Below, piece after piece: positions 32,867-41,964 of a DNA stretch of 64,000 nt; the stretch's first letter is position 1, and the number at the start of each line of letters is the position of its first letter. The DNA comes from a virus. The notes beneath the pieces are model-generated. The model was not told the DNA's origin. It made no database searches and saw only the letters and a list, made by a program, of their open reading frames with translations. A program made the position numbers and the translations under genes. The stretch lies in IMG/VR virus record IMGVR_UViG_3300042449_001328, positions 1 to 64,000 of that record; one strand, written 5' to 3'.

Positions 32867-34267
32867 TCACTTTTTAGGAAATTTTAGTGAAATTTTAAAA
32901 TCTTCTTTTTCTTGATCGGTTTTTAAAGAATCGAATTTATCTAAATTATTGTTTCTTTCTTCTGTGGTTTTACCCCAATCCAGATTGTTCATAAATACTT
33001 TTTTATTTGACTGGTCTAGATGGGATTCAAAAGACTTCTTGCCATGCAATACCGTTGAACCGTCTGCGTCTTTTTTGTGATAATAGGTATAGTGTGCGTC
33101 TGCTGCGTCTTTATGATCTTGTTTTGAAAAGTCTTTGTAAGAATCGTGGTCTGCTGTTCTGTTTTCGTAAATAGGCTTCCCACTTTTTGTATGTCCAATA
33201 ATTTTCCCGCCCCTTGACCCCTCACCGCCTTTCATGAGATCGTAATTTGAGTTAGATTTTTTTAAATTAGATTTTTCTTCACGATCCGCTGCTGCATGAG
33301 TTAAATGACGATGAACTTCATGATCTTCAAGATACGCATTGTGTTTAATAGCAGTGCTTTTATCTTTATTGGGAGCCATCATGTATCTTGAATAAGAACC
33401 TTTATCTTTGCCTTTATTAGGCTGTATATGTTCTATTTGTTTATGACCTTGGTAATCAACTAAGGTTTGATGATTTTCACCAGATTTTAATTTTTCCAAA
33501 GCCTGATCTGCATAATCTTGATGCCTTTTATAAATTGGAGACCCGCTTGAGGTATGCCCTAAAACCTCTCCACCTCTACTGCCTTCACCGCCCTTCATGA
33601 AGTCGGGGTCTGAGTCGGATTTTTTGATTGAATTACCTATTTTTGCAATTCTATCATAAGTTTCTTTTTTCTTTGCTTCAGAATCAGCTATTATTCCAGC
33701 AACTTTTTTATGAACTTCCGCATTCTTTTTATTTCCTGCTTTCTCATGATGAGCGGCGGCGTCTCTATGATCTTGTTCACTCCAATCTAACATAGATGGA
33801 TGATTTTTTTCATAAATAGGTTTGCCACTCTTTGTATGCCCAATGATATGGCCTCCACGAGAGCCTTCGCCTGATTTGGCTTTGATGAGGTCGAGGTCTG
33901 AGTCGGATTTTTTAACATTTTCTGTATGCTTTTCTAACTCATGATCGTCATATACTCCATCTCCTCCACCATCATAGTATACACGAAAACGTTTTCCGCC
34001 AATTAGTTCTCTATGTATCTTGCCAATAAATGTAGAACCATTAGGCGTTTTACCAGTAACAATATCACCAACCTTATGTCTTCCTGAACCAACTCCACCT
34101 TTAACTAGCAAGTTCTCAAGCTGCTCTTTTGCGCTCTCAAAAGTTTGTTCATCAATCAAACCTTTGTTGAAGTTATCTGTAATGATTTGAAGTGGAGTTC
34201 TGTCTTCTTTAAAAGAACCTAAGATATTGTGGCCTTGATAGTCAGCTTTTGAAATTATGTTATCCAT
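32867..34267 (-). CDS. GEGSRGG-module protein with four repeats
   Basis: A 466-residue hydrophilic protein made of repeated modules. Each has an acidic lead (KKSDSDLDLIKA), then (K)GGEGSRGGHIIGHTKSGKPI, then a His/Asp/Ala-rich helix (FSKQDHKDAADAH). One KGGVGSGRHKVGD variant is near residue 55 and three GEGSRGG modules follow. Related modules occur in the 326- and 798-residue proteins here. KGG-x-GSG/GSRGG motifs are familiar in phage head-associated proteins, but their role is not known to me. A capsid-targeting tag or protease site is a guess. Confidence 0.6.
   Translation of the reverse strand: MDNIISKADYQGHNILGSFKEDRTPLQIITDNFNKGLIDEQTFESAKEQLENLLVKGGVGSGRHKVGDIVTGKTPNGSTFIGKIHRELIGGKRFRVYYDGGGDGVYDDHELEKHTENVKKSDSDLDLIKAKSGEGSRGGHIIGHTKSGKPIYEKNHPSMLDWSEQDHRDAAAHHEKAGNKKNAEVHKKVAGIIADSEAKKKETYDRIAKIGNSIKKSDSDPDFMKGGEGSRGGEVLGHTSSGSPIYKRHQDYADQALEKLKSGENHQTLVDYQGHKQIEHIQPNKGKDKGSYSRYMMAPNKDKSTAIKHNAYLEDHEVHRHLTHAAADREEKSNLKKSNSNYDLMKGGEGSRGGKIIGHTKSGKPIYENRTADHDSYKDFSKQDHKDAADAHYTYYHKKDADGSTVLHGKKSFESHLDQSNKKVFMNNLDWGKTTEERNNNLDKFDSLKTDQEKEDFKISLKFPKK
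33852..33912. repeat. 61-bp exact repeat, copy A
   Basis: Identical to 39811-39871 by direct reading. It encodes the end of the acidic lead and the GEGSRGG core in both genes. The identity at silent positions points to recent duplication or gene conversion. Confidence 0.85.
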
Positions 34268-34270
34268 ATT

Positions 34271-34284
34271 GTAAAATTACTAAA
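34271..34284 (-). promoter_or_regulatory. Promoter-type box, copy 8 (variant)
   Basis: Minus-strand TTTAGTAATTTTAC, 3 bp before the ATG at 34267. Confidence 0.45.
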
Positions 34285-34291
34285 ATTATTT

Positions 34292-34990
34292 TTAAAAAGA
34301 ACTATCGTCAACCAAATATAATGAGTAGTTTAATTGATTTATTATGGTGTTCACTAGCAATTCTGGGGCTACTGTTTCGTATTCAAAACTGATTGTGATA
34401 GGCCTTATAAACCTTCTTTCTGGGGCTGATTCGTTCAATCTTACATCTCCGCCACCTAGTTTTATGTTCAATAATCCTGATAGCTCTAAGTGATTGATAC
34501 AAGATATAAGGATCATCTTTATGATTGAATAGATGGCTATTACCTCATTCTTATTGTCTGCCATGATAACTATATGATAGGTAGCAGAAAACCTTCTTCC
34601 AAACTGAGCTCTCCAAGTGTCACCAAAACCGTCATTGTTTGTGTCTGTAACAAATTCAGGATAGTCACCTTCCCCTATCTGAAGTGAATTAGTTCTATCA
34701 CTTTCACTAGGTAGGCTTATATGGATTGATATAGGTCTTTTGCTGTCGTGATCGTAGCTCAGTTTTACTTCAATGTAGTTTGGGTCTTCTGGGGTATTGC
34801 ATATCAGCTTCTTTAGATTATCGTACATGATGTACTTACCTAAAGCAAGTCCGTTGTACATGGTGTACAATAGGCTTTTCTGCTCATTACCTGCTATCAC
34901 TGCGTTCTTGAAATCTTTTCGGAAAGCATCTAGGCCGTTCTTCAGCGTGTCCGCTAGTATTGAATCTGGTATGATTAAGTTTGTTGCCAT
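34292..34990 (-). CDS. Tail terminator / neck-type protein, 232 residues
   Basis: A mixed alpha/beta protein, MATNLIIPDSILADTLKNGL onward, upstream of the sheath and downstream of neck genes. A GQMG-free fold with RPITISFEYETV at its end resembles tail-completion proteins. The position supports a head-tail joining role; the family is not certain. Confidence 0.5.
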   Translation of the reverse strand: MATNLIIPDSILADTLKNGLDAFRKDFKNAVIAGNEQKSLLYTMYNGLALGKYIMYDNLKKLICNTPEDPNYIEVKLSYDHDSKRPISIHISLPSESDRTNSLQIGEGDYPEFVTDTNNDGFGDTWRAQFGRRFSATYHIVIMADNKNEVIAIYSIIKMILISCINHLELSGLLNIKLGGGDVRLNESAPERRFIRPITISFEYETVAPELLVNTIINQLNYSLYLVDDSSF

Positions 34991-34991
34991 T

Positions 34992-35747
34992 TTATGCTAA
35001 ACCTGAATTAACTAACCAAGCATCTATTGCCTGACCTACTTCTACTTCTTTGTTCAATTCACTTAACGCTCTTTGAGAAAAGTTTCTAGCTACAAGTCCG
35101 GGGTGCAACCACGATGCAGGATCTGAATTTTCACTCACCCTTCTAAAAGACATGAATGTGTTTTGCTTGGTAACGCTATCCTGTTTCTTTGTCAACCCTT
35201 CGTATATTGAATTCTTATGCTCATACATTTCAAATTGCTTTGGCTTCATCTCTACTTTATGCGTCTTTTTTTCTTCAAAAGGTTTTGGGATTTCAGATAA
35301 GGTAAGGGGTTTATCTACTTCTCTATCTTTCATTTCTTGATAAATCTCCTTTGGCATTAGCCCGCCATTGAAGTTTTCTTCAAGTGAAGTTGGTGTACCA
35401 ACATAGAAAGGTACTGTATTGTATTTTTTGCCGTCTTTTGAAGTTTTTGCTTTAGGCCCATTTAAAATACCTTCCTTAATATCAAAAGCAGGTGATCCGC
35501 TCTCAATCATGTTAGGGAATTGTCCTACCAGCATAACTGATGCTGTGCCTTTGCCATTGTCTTTTACCACTAGGGATCTGACGTATTGCTGCCTACTGGC
35601 ATGTAGCTCTCTTACAGCCAACTCTTCCCAATTTGCCGCATAAGATGCTGCTATTGTCTTAACCACATAGTTCACCAAGTCATCAGCTTGTGCCTGAGTC
35701 ATTGGGTATTGCTCTGACAGGGATTTGGTATCAATGAATATATCCAT
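34992..35747 (-). CDS. Neck / head-tail joining protein, 251 residues
   Basis: The N-terminal half is helical (VNYVVKTIAASYAANWEELA) with SRQQYVRSLVV and a beta hairpin ASVMLVGQFPNMIESGSPAF. This is the arrangement of HK97 gp10 / Mu gpG-like joining proteins (helix, then 'vG...a..iEfGt.aH'). It lies 1 bp from the tail-terminator-like gene. Confidence 0.6.
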   Translation of the reverse strand: MDIFIDTKSLSEQYPMTQAQADDLVNYVVKTIAASYAANWEELAVRELHASRQQYVRSLVVKDNGKGTASVMLVGQFPNMIESGSPAFDIKEGILNGPKAKTSKDGKKYNTVPFYVGTPTSLEENFNGGLMPKEIYQEMKDREVDKPLTLSEIPKPFEEKKTHKVEMKPKQFEMYEHKNSIYEGLTKKQDSVTKQNTFMSFRRVSENSDPASWLHPGLVARNFSQRALSELNKEVEVGQAIDAWLVNSGLA

Positions 35748-35750
35748 TTT

Positions 35751-38381
35751 TTATTTTGCCCTTATCTCTACTGTATTTATAGTTATGCCTGTTCCCGCTG
35801 TAAGAACTATCAATCTTACAAACCGCCAAATTTCATTTGCTACTTTATAGTGAACAATGCCAACTACTGAGGTCATATTACCACCACCATGATTGTGCCA
35901 AATTGAACCGTCTGTCGAAAATTGCAATCCTAATGTCACTGCTGTTGTTTGTGCTGAAACAGATAGGACAAAATTAAAATTAGTGCAACCTTCAATATAA
36001 TACACTGGAGTTGTTGAATTGAGTGTGCTCAGATTTATAGACCTGTCTATAAATTGTAAAAACCTACTTGTTGAATCACTGGTCTGCAATCTATTGATAG
36101 ACCTAGTAAAAGAAGGTGACGTTCCTCCTATTGTTTGCACATATCGAACCCTATTGCCGCTCAATGATAATTTTGGAGTCCTGTAAACACCAGTGGTTGT
36201 TATCCTAGGTAGATCATAAACCCTATACCAACTGGTACCGCTATCATCGCTTTCCTCTATGGATATATCGTAGGTAGGGTTTGTGCCGCTAACAGCGGTT
36301 ACTGGTATTACCAATTCGTAACTTAACCCAAATGAAGGCGTTATAGCTGCTACTGTATTACTAGATGTAATGGCTGCACTTGCTACGTCTGCAACTATTG
36401 TTGGGATAGGGGATGGAGTTAACCCAATTAAATTTGTTCCAGCCGCTAAAGCTGGAAGTGTTGTAATTGCATTGATATTCCAAGTACCCGCTTGGCTAAT
36501 ACCCGCTGGAACTGTCACTGCCAATGAGCGAGACAAATCGCTAGAACCGTGCTGATTGGCTATCTCAACTATGTGCCTAGTGTATTCCATCTCGTGTATG
36601 AAGTGTACACGCACATCCGTGCGCCTAATAACAGCACCGCCGCAATTGACAGAAACAAAATCAGGGCCTATTGATTCTAATTCGAGAGTAGTAGTGTTTA
36701 GTCTCAGTACTTTGTATGCCCCATCATATAATCCCATTGAAATTGCATCACAACCGTATAATTGGAATGTTTCACCTGGTAAAGGAGTAGTCCAGTTAGC
36801 ATTCCCGATTAGCGTCAATACGTTATTTATTCGCGATATGCTTTGCACGTTTTGATTTAATAAACCTGGGGGAATTACCGATCCTTCTACTTTCCAAACA
36901 CCGCCTCCAGCCGAACTGGCTGTGACCGCTCCGCCTATCACAATAGTAAATTCAGTAGGCGAAACAATTGAAGCAACAGCAGTTTGGGCCGTTAAGTTTG
37001 GGAAGTTAACTATGTCGCGAACACCATAAATCTGTACTTGCTGACCTACGATTAGATTATGATCTACGTCTGTAACCACGTTTGCCGTGGTTGTTCCTGT
37101 TTTTGATATAGAAACAATTTTGGCAATCGGAGTAGTTAAGTTAGAAAGGTTTTTTGCCCTCACTCTAATCTTATAATATTTTTCTTCGTCTGGTATTCCT
37201 TGAGTGTATTTCAAAGGAGTGCTGGAAGCCGCAATTGAATCTGACAGTCTTGGTATCAACAACATTTCTTGCATCGTAGCTTGCAACTCCAAATGTGAAG
37301 CTGCATTAAAAGCATCTGAATACGGTGAAGTGTTTGATTGGGTCGCTGTTGTTGTATTTACTGTTGAGTTTATACTCCTGATGCTTGCACCATTCCTTCT
37401 TGCAAACCAAGAGGCATTTGTAGCGGTAGTGTTTTCAAACAATACGCCTACTGCGTTATCAGCTCTTTTTACATGATCTGCCCATTCAACAAATCCGCCA
37501 GCGTTGTAAGTTCCGTTTGCCAACGTACATGGGACTGTGATTGAAAGAGAAGAAACAATGGTGACCACAACAGGACCAACGTTAAGTCTTTTTTCTTCAT
37601 TACCTTTTATAACAACACGATCTCCACCGTGCAAGTTATGTGGGGACGCAAAGTTTATAGTTGCTACGTTGCTGGTTATTGTAATTGTTCCTAAAATAGA
37701 TAAATCAGCAATTGGTGAACCTACTTCAATAAGCCCTGCATTATCACATCCTACTAAAGAGACTTCAACCTCTTGACCTATAATTCTTTGCGACATTGAA
37801 AGAGCCGCAATAAACCTAGATGGCAGTTTAAACTTATCTTTTGATATTAACTCGTATTCTGAATTTGGCGTCAAAGGCGAGAGTGAAATCTTTAAGTAAG
37901 AAGACCCAGCCGTATCCCCTCCTCTGGCAACAAACGAATCGGATTGGTTTGTCCATATCTGATCCCATACGGTCAGATCGGGAGATCCAGTGATAAAACC
38001 ATCTCTGAATTTTCTCATTGCGTTGCCTGTTGCAACAGCATCGTTTTCAGTCAGTTTACCATATTGAGAATTGCCGTCTGTGTCTTTAAAACCAGCCATT
38101 TGAACTTTTGCTGGAACTGCTGAATTTACTAAAGAGGTAGCGTCACTTTCTTCAACAAATATTTGAAGCACGTCTGTACTGGACATACTAGAAGTGTTGT
38201 AAGCCAAAGTCAACACGTTGCCTGTCAATGAAGCACCTAACAGATTGTCGGCAAAATTATATACAACAATGTTTCTGGTAACGTTAGTGATCAACAGCAA
38301 TTGATCTAATGTTATAGCGTTACTAAAAGTTATTGTTCTATTAGTGGCGTTAAATATATAATCTGTTCTTTTTACTTTCAT
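35751..38381 (-). CDS. Large virion surface protein, 876 residues
   Basis: A Thr/Ser/Val-rich beta protein, MKVKRTDYIFNATNRTITFS onward. It contains repeated beta-sandwich segments (VDHNLIVGQQVQIYGVRDIV; FASPHNLHGGDRVVIKGNEE), the 'HNL..GdqV.i.g' fold common in virion decoration proteins. The last 200 residues resemble those of the 520-residue protein at 15494. It could be a neck whisker or head fibre, since it sits among connector genes. Confidence 0.55.
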   Translation of the reverse strand: MKVKRTDYIFNATNRTITFSNAITLDQLLLITNVTRNIVVYNFADNLLGASLTGNVLTLAYNTSSMSSTDVLQIFVEESDATSLVNSAVPAKVQMAGFKDTDGNSQYGKLTENDAVATGNAMRKFRDGFITGSPDLTVWDQIWTNQSDSFVARGGDTAGSSYLKISLSPLTPNSEYELISKDKFKLPSRFIAALSMSQRIIGQEVEVSLVGCDNAGLIEVGSPIADLSILGTITITSNVATINFASPHNLHGGDRVVIKGNEEKRLNVGPVVVTIVSSLSITVPCTLANGTYNAGGFVEWADHVKRADNAVGVLFENTTATNASWFARRNGASIRSINSTVNTTTATQSNTSPYSDAFNAASHLELQATMQEMLLIPRLSDSIAASSTPLKYTQGIPDEEKYYKIRVRAKNLSNLTTPIAKIVSISKTGTTTANVVTDVDHNLIVGQQVQIYGVRDIVNFPNLTAQTAVASIVSPTEFTIVIGGAVTASSAGGGVWKVEGSVIPPGLLNQNVQSISRINNVLTLIGNANWTTPLPGETFQLYGCDAISMGLYDGAYKVLRLNTTTLELESIGPDFVSVNCGGAVIRRTDVRVHFIHEMEYTRHIVEIANQHGSSDLSRSLAVTVPAGISQAGTWNINAITTLPALAAGTNLIGLTPSPIPTIVADVASAAITSSNTVAAITPSFGLSYELVIPVTAVSGTNPTYDISIEESDDSGTSWYRVYDLPRITTTGVYRTPKLSLSGNRVRYVQTIGGTSPSFTRSINRLQTSDSTSRFLQFIDRSINLSTLNSTTPVYYIEGCTNFNFVLSVSAQTTAVTLGLQFSTDGSIWHNHGGGNMTSVVGIVHYKVANEIWRFVRLIVLTAGTGITINTVEIRAK

Positions 38382-38384
38382 GGC

Positions 38385-39320
38385 TTATTGTAAGGCTATT
38401 GCGTATAATATTTGTTTTTTGAAATAGATTGAATCTAATTCATTTTTTTGCTTTGAGGTCAATGTATCGTACAGTGTTTGAGTGTTTGTGTTTTTAACTT
38501 GACGTTCAAATGCTGTAAGGTCTTCTGTTTGACAGATATTAGGTAGCCAACTGTTATCCAGCAATTTATCTCCATCAAAGTTTTCTGCATCTTTTATGTG
38601 ATGTGCTTTCTTAGCGATTGCATGAACTGGAAGGATAATTGGCGTAGGGACTCCATTGCTCACCACAGTAGACCTCATTGAATCCCTACTTATGTCCCAA
38701 ATATAGTAAGTGGGGGCGTGAACGTATCTAATGCTGACACAAGGATCGACTAATCCATTATAACTAGTATTGAAAGTGATTTTATTGTCTTGAAATGTAT
38801 AATCGGTAATCTCTATTAATTTTGTTACCTTAGTAGACTCGTTTGCATATAACCCAATAAAGTCAATGCTTTTGATGTCGTATTTTGTCATTGAAAACAA
38901 AGTAGTGCCAGCATCATCTAGGACTGGATATAAAATCTCACTCATTTCTGAAGTGCCGTCAACTATCACTAGTTGATCCATTCTCGATAACTTGTTTTCT
39001 TCAAACGCAGTTACCCTGACCATCCCTAGATCATCTCTCCCCCACTCCTCAAACTTTTTATCGTTTGAGATACCTGAGATGATCATTTTGGTCTTTGTGG
39101 GGTTTGCCCAGAATTGACCTACTCCCCCACAGTTCTTGCAAGTTGTTCTGTGATCGCTTTCTTTTGATTTGCAAGGGCAAAGATAGGCTTTGCTGTAAAT
39201 TACATTGTACCCCTTATCTCGAATAGTAGCATATACCTCTGATTTTACAAAGTCGGCATTTAATGTTGGACTTGTATCAAAGATTTGTTGTACTAATGTT
39301 TTTGAGGATAAGCGAGACAT
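38385..39320 (-). CDS. Connector-region protein with zinc ribbon
   Basis: A 311-residue protein with CPCKSKESDHRTTCKNCGG at about residues 48-66, a four-Cys zinc ribbon. The remainder is beta-rich with helical ends. Its place between a GEGSRGG protein and a virion surface protein suggests a neck component. The exact family is unknown. Confidence 0.6.
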   Translation of the reverse strand: MSRLSSKTLVQQIFDTSPTLNADFVKSEVYATIRDKGYNVIYSKAYLCPCKSKESDHRTTCKNCGGVGQFWANPTKTKMIISGISNDKKFEEWGRDDLGMVRVTAFEENKLSRMDQLVIVDGTSEMSEILYPVLDDAGTTLFSMTKYDIKSIDFIGLYANESTKVTKLIEITDYTFQDNKITFNTSYNGLVDPCVSIRYVHAPTYYIWDISRDSMRSTVVSNGVPTPIILPVHAIAKKAHHIKDAENFDGDKLLDNSWLPNICQTEDLTAFERQVKNTNTQTLYDTLTSKQKNELDSIYFKKQILYAIALQ

Positions 39321-39323
39321 TCG

Positions 39324-40304
39324 TTATTTTTGCCCAAGTTCTTTTTGTTTTTGAAAATGATGTTGAGCTTGAGATTGATGATATTTGAAAGCCTCTTGAG
39401 CAGCATTGCTTTGCTCTTTATCAAATCCTACTCCAAAAGCTTCTTTAGTAGCATGTCCAGCCATCCTTGTGTGGAAAGCCTCCATCTTACTGTGATGCTC
39501 AATCTGCTTTTTCTTTTGATCGGCTAGGATTTTCTTTTCGTCTTTTGATAGGCTCGATTCGTGTTCGGATTGAGCATACTTTTGTGACTGCGTATCGTGA
39601 TACTTTGCTTCGTCAGCATGATGCTTGTGAAGTTTCATTTCTAAATCTCTTGCAGCATACCCAACTTTACCTGCTGTATCAAAATGACGAGCAGCTTTAT
39701 CTCTATGGGCAGTGGCTGCATCTGAATAATCTTTTGAAGATAAATTACCTCCACCTATTTTACCATCAGCATAGATTGGCTTTCCACTAGAAGTATGTCC
39801 GATCACATGACCTCCACGAGAGCCTTCGCCTGATTTGGCTTTGATGAGGTCGAGGTCTGAGTCGGATTTTTGCAATAATCCGTTTTTAACTCCTATATGA
39901 TGTTTTTGTTGTTCAAAAGCATAATCATTATCTTCCTTGTCTTTGGCAGTCGATCTAGTGTTATAATGATAATTTTCTCTAACCTTACCATGAGCGTCAA
40001 TAGCATCATTATGATCTTCAACTGTAAAGTCTTTATGGGAACTATGGTCTGCATTACTGTAGATAGGTTTACCAGATTTTGTGTGTCCTATTATGTGACC
40101 TCCTCTACTTCCCTCACCGCCTTTAACTAGCAAGTTCTCCAACTGATCAATTGCCTTATTATATACATCTTGATCGATCAATCCTTTTGATAGATTGTCA
40201 GATAGTTGTTTTCTGATCTGAACCTCAGTGGGAATATTTTCTACAAATCCCTTAACTAGATGAGGATTGGTTGATTGGTTTTTGTAGTCGTCAATAGTGA
40301 TCAT
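39324..40304 (-). CDS. GEGSRGG-module protein with two repeats
   Basis: The 326-residue product has two modules: KGGEGSRGGHIIGHTKSGKP with FTVEDHNDAIDAH, and KSGEGSRGGHVIGHTSSGKP with SSKDYSDAATAH. A long Lys/His/Gln-rich helical tail follows (KMEAFHTRMAGHATKEAFGV). The N-terminal 60 residues (IRKQLSDNLSKGLIDQDVYN...QLENLLVKGG) closely match those of the protein at 32867-34267, so the two are paralogues. Confidence 0.6.
   Translation of the reverse strand: MITIDDYKNQSTNPHLVKGFVENIPTEVQIRKQLSDNLSKGLIDQDVYNKAIDQLENLLVKGGEGSRGGHIIGHTKSGKPIYSNADHSSHKDFTVEDHNDAIDAHGKVRENYHYNTRSTAKDKEDNDYAFEQQKHHIGVKNGLLQKSDSDLDLIKAKSGEGSRGGHVIGHTSSGKPIYADGKIGGGNLSSKDYSDAATAHRDKAARHFDTAGKVGYAARDLEMKLHKHHADEAKYHDTQSQKYAQSEHESSLSKDEKKILADQKKKQIEHHSKMEAFHTRMAGHATKEAFGVGFDKEQSNAAQEAFKYHQSQAQHHFQKQKELGQK
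39811..39871. repeat. 61-bp exact repeat, copy B
   Basis: Second copy of the sequence at 33852-33912, in the same orientation about 6 kb away, inside the paralogous gene. Confidence 0.85.
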
Positions 40305-40322
40305 ATCTTTTTAATTTTAAAT

Positions 40323-41147
40323 TTATAGCATAGGTAAAAATAATCCAAAAATAAGAGCGAGGCTGCCAATAGTCACTCCCACATAATTCGCTTTCAACGC
40401 TTCCATAATCTTGTCAAACTGATCTCCATCAATCTTAGCTAATGCGCCAAATGCTACACTTGAGGAACTAGCGGTTGTGCTTACTGATTGAGAAAGCCCA
40501 TCGATACCTATTGACTTGTTTGTTACTCCAGGAACCCCTACGTTTTGTGAAATGACTGGAAGTAAGTCTATTTTAGCCCTTAATGCAATTGCCTTCAAGA
40601 AATTTTGAGGCACTCGATTGAACCCCGTTACGTAAGTCAATTGCCAGTAGTTAGGGATAGTCTTATTGCCAAAGTAACCTACGTATGGGGTTAATCCTAC
40701 AAATATAGATTGCCCTGATAATGTGGTTACAGAACCTTGCAAGGGTACTAGGTTGATATTCCTATGCCCACTTTCATCCCCTATCTGTTTTTTTACAGAT
40801 AGCCATTCTTTAGGGTAATCTATTTGCAAAGTGGTATTGTAAAAGCCCAATACTTTGTGTGCATCTACTACAGGATATGTGGTAGGGAAGTATCCCCAAT
40901 TCCACCAATCTTCTATGTAAAAAGTCCTATCTTCTTGAATAGCCTGTCTGTTGAGCTTTATGTTCAGAATATCCTCTACATAATCTTGTGCGCCCCTAAT
41001 GTAAGCATCAATCATATCGTCTGTGATAGACTGGCAGTTAACGTTGGTCAACGGCAACCCAAATAAGTACAGTGATTTTAACTCAGAAGCTGAATATACT
41101 AACCCTGTGTTTTTTTGGTATGATATGGTGAATGTGATGCTGGGCAT
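40323..41147 (-). CDS. Head-tail connector protein, 274 residues
   Basis: After a short beta start, residues 40-90 are helical (DDMIDAYIRGAQDYVEDILN) and followed by DRTFYIEDWWNWGYFPTTYP, the layout of gp6-like head completion proteins. A glycine/hydrophobic C-terminus (GVTIGSLALIFGLFLPML) could be a membrane-like or buried helix, which is unusual for a connector. It lies close downstream of the capsid gene. Confidence 0.55.
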   Translation of the reverse strand: MPSITFTISYQKNTGLVYSASELKSLYLFGLPLTNVNCQSITDDMIDAYIRGAQDYVEDILNIKLNRQAIQEDRTFYIEDWWNWGYFPTTYPVVDAHKVLGFYNTTLQIDYPKEWLSVKKQIGDESGHRNINLVPLQGSVTTLSGQSIFVGLTPYVGYFGNKTIPNYWQLTYVTGFNRVPQNFLKAIALRAKIDLLPVISQNVGVPGVTNKSIGIDGLSQSVSTTASSSSVAFGALAKIDGDQFDKIMEALKANYVGVTIGSLALIFGLFLPML

Positions 41148-41150
41148 TCG

Positions 41151-41438
41151 TTAATCTTCGCCATAAGCTTCTTGTCCATCATGTACAATAATGATACTTC
41201 CAGCAGATGAAGCGGTTATAGCCGTAACTGGAAAGGGATAAACCGTATATGCTGGATAAGATGTTAACGTTATGGTATTGCCAGCATACGTTCTTATTGT
41301 AATATTAGATACAGCGGTGCAAAAAAACAAAGCGGCCTCTAGCTTTTGCCCTAGTGAAGGTGAAACTATCCTATTGGCAGATGGTGTATATACTTCTTGC
41401 CAAGATCCGTCAATGTTGAAAGGTTTTAAATATGCCAT
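41151..41438 (-). CDS. Small virion-type protein, 95 residues
   Basis: Beta-rich, MAYLKPFNIDGSWQEVYTPS onward, with TVYPFPVTAITASSAGSIII. It resembles short decoration or fibre-tip domains. It is 3 bp from the connector gene and has its own promoter-type box 4 bp upstream. Not recognised. Confidence 0.5.
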   Translation of the reverse strand: MAYLKPFNIDGSWQEVYTPSANRIVSPSLGQKLEAALFFCTAVSNITIRTYAGNTITLTSYPAYTVYPFPVTAITASSAGSIIIVHDGQEAYGED

Positions 41439-41441
41439 GCT

Positions 41442-41455
41442 GTAAAAATACTAAA
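41442..41455 (-). promoter_or_regulatory. Promoter-type box, copy 9
   Basis: Minus-strand TTTAGTATTTTTAC, ending 4 bp before the ATG region of gene 41151-41438. Confidence 0.5.
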
Positions 41456-41463
41456 AATATTGC

Positions 41464-41877
41464 TTAACTTATTTTATCCAACAAGAACTTTCTTAGCTGA
41501 GTTTCATTCTTTCCTTCTATGTCTTTTTTGCTGATGCCTTCCACTAAAGGGATCAATTCGTTCAATTCATCAAAAGATGCAGACTCGATTGCTTCTATCA
41601 AAGCATCGTCTTTTTCAGGTTTTGATGGTTCTTGCTTTTGCTCTTTTAGTTTTTGTTGTTTGGCCTGTTTCTGTTCTTTGGCTTCTGTTTGTTTTTTCTT
41701 TATCTCCTCTTTTGTGTTGAATTCTAAAGATCCTTTTGATGCTTCGATCAATTGATCTGCCAATTCAGATTCTACTTCTATGCTGCCGTCTGAATCTAAA
41801 GTCACTTCACCTACTACAGGTAAAATAAGGGTTTGACTTGCATACCTAGGATCTGTGAATAATTTTTTTGTTGCCAT
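41464..41877 (-). CDS. Capsid-module protein with coiled coil, 137 residues
   Basis: A short beta N-terminus is followed by a Lys/Gln/Glu coiled coil (EEIKKKQTEAKEQKQAKQQK) and a C-terminal helical domain (KDIEGKNETQLRKFLLDKIS) resembling a small SAP/Rho-N-type helix-extended-helix. It lies directly after the capsid terminator. Possible head accessory; not confirmed. Confidence 0.55.
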   Translation of the reverse strand: MATKKLFTDPRYASQTLILPVVGEVTLDSDGSIEVESELADQLIEASKGSLEFNTKEEIKKKQTEAKEQKQAKQQKLKEQKQEPSKPEKDDALIEAIESASFDELNELIPLVEGISKKDIEGKNETQLRKFLLDKIS

Positions 41878-41910
41878 TTTTAATTAGGTTAATTTAGGAA
41901 GTAAAATTAA

Positions 41911-41938
41911 ATAAAAAAGTCCATATTTCTATGGACTT
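41911..41938 (-). terminator. Rho-independent terminator after the capsid gene
   Basis: Minus-strand stem AAGTCCATA / TATGGACTT with a GAAA loop, then a T-run TTTTTTAT. It lies 26 bp beyond the stop of the major capsid gene. Confidence 0.8.
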
Positions 41939-41964
41939 CTTTAAAATTATTTACTACAGACCTA

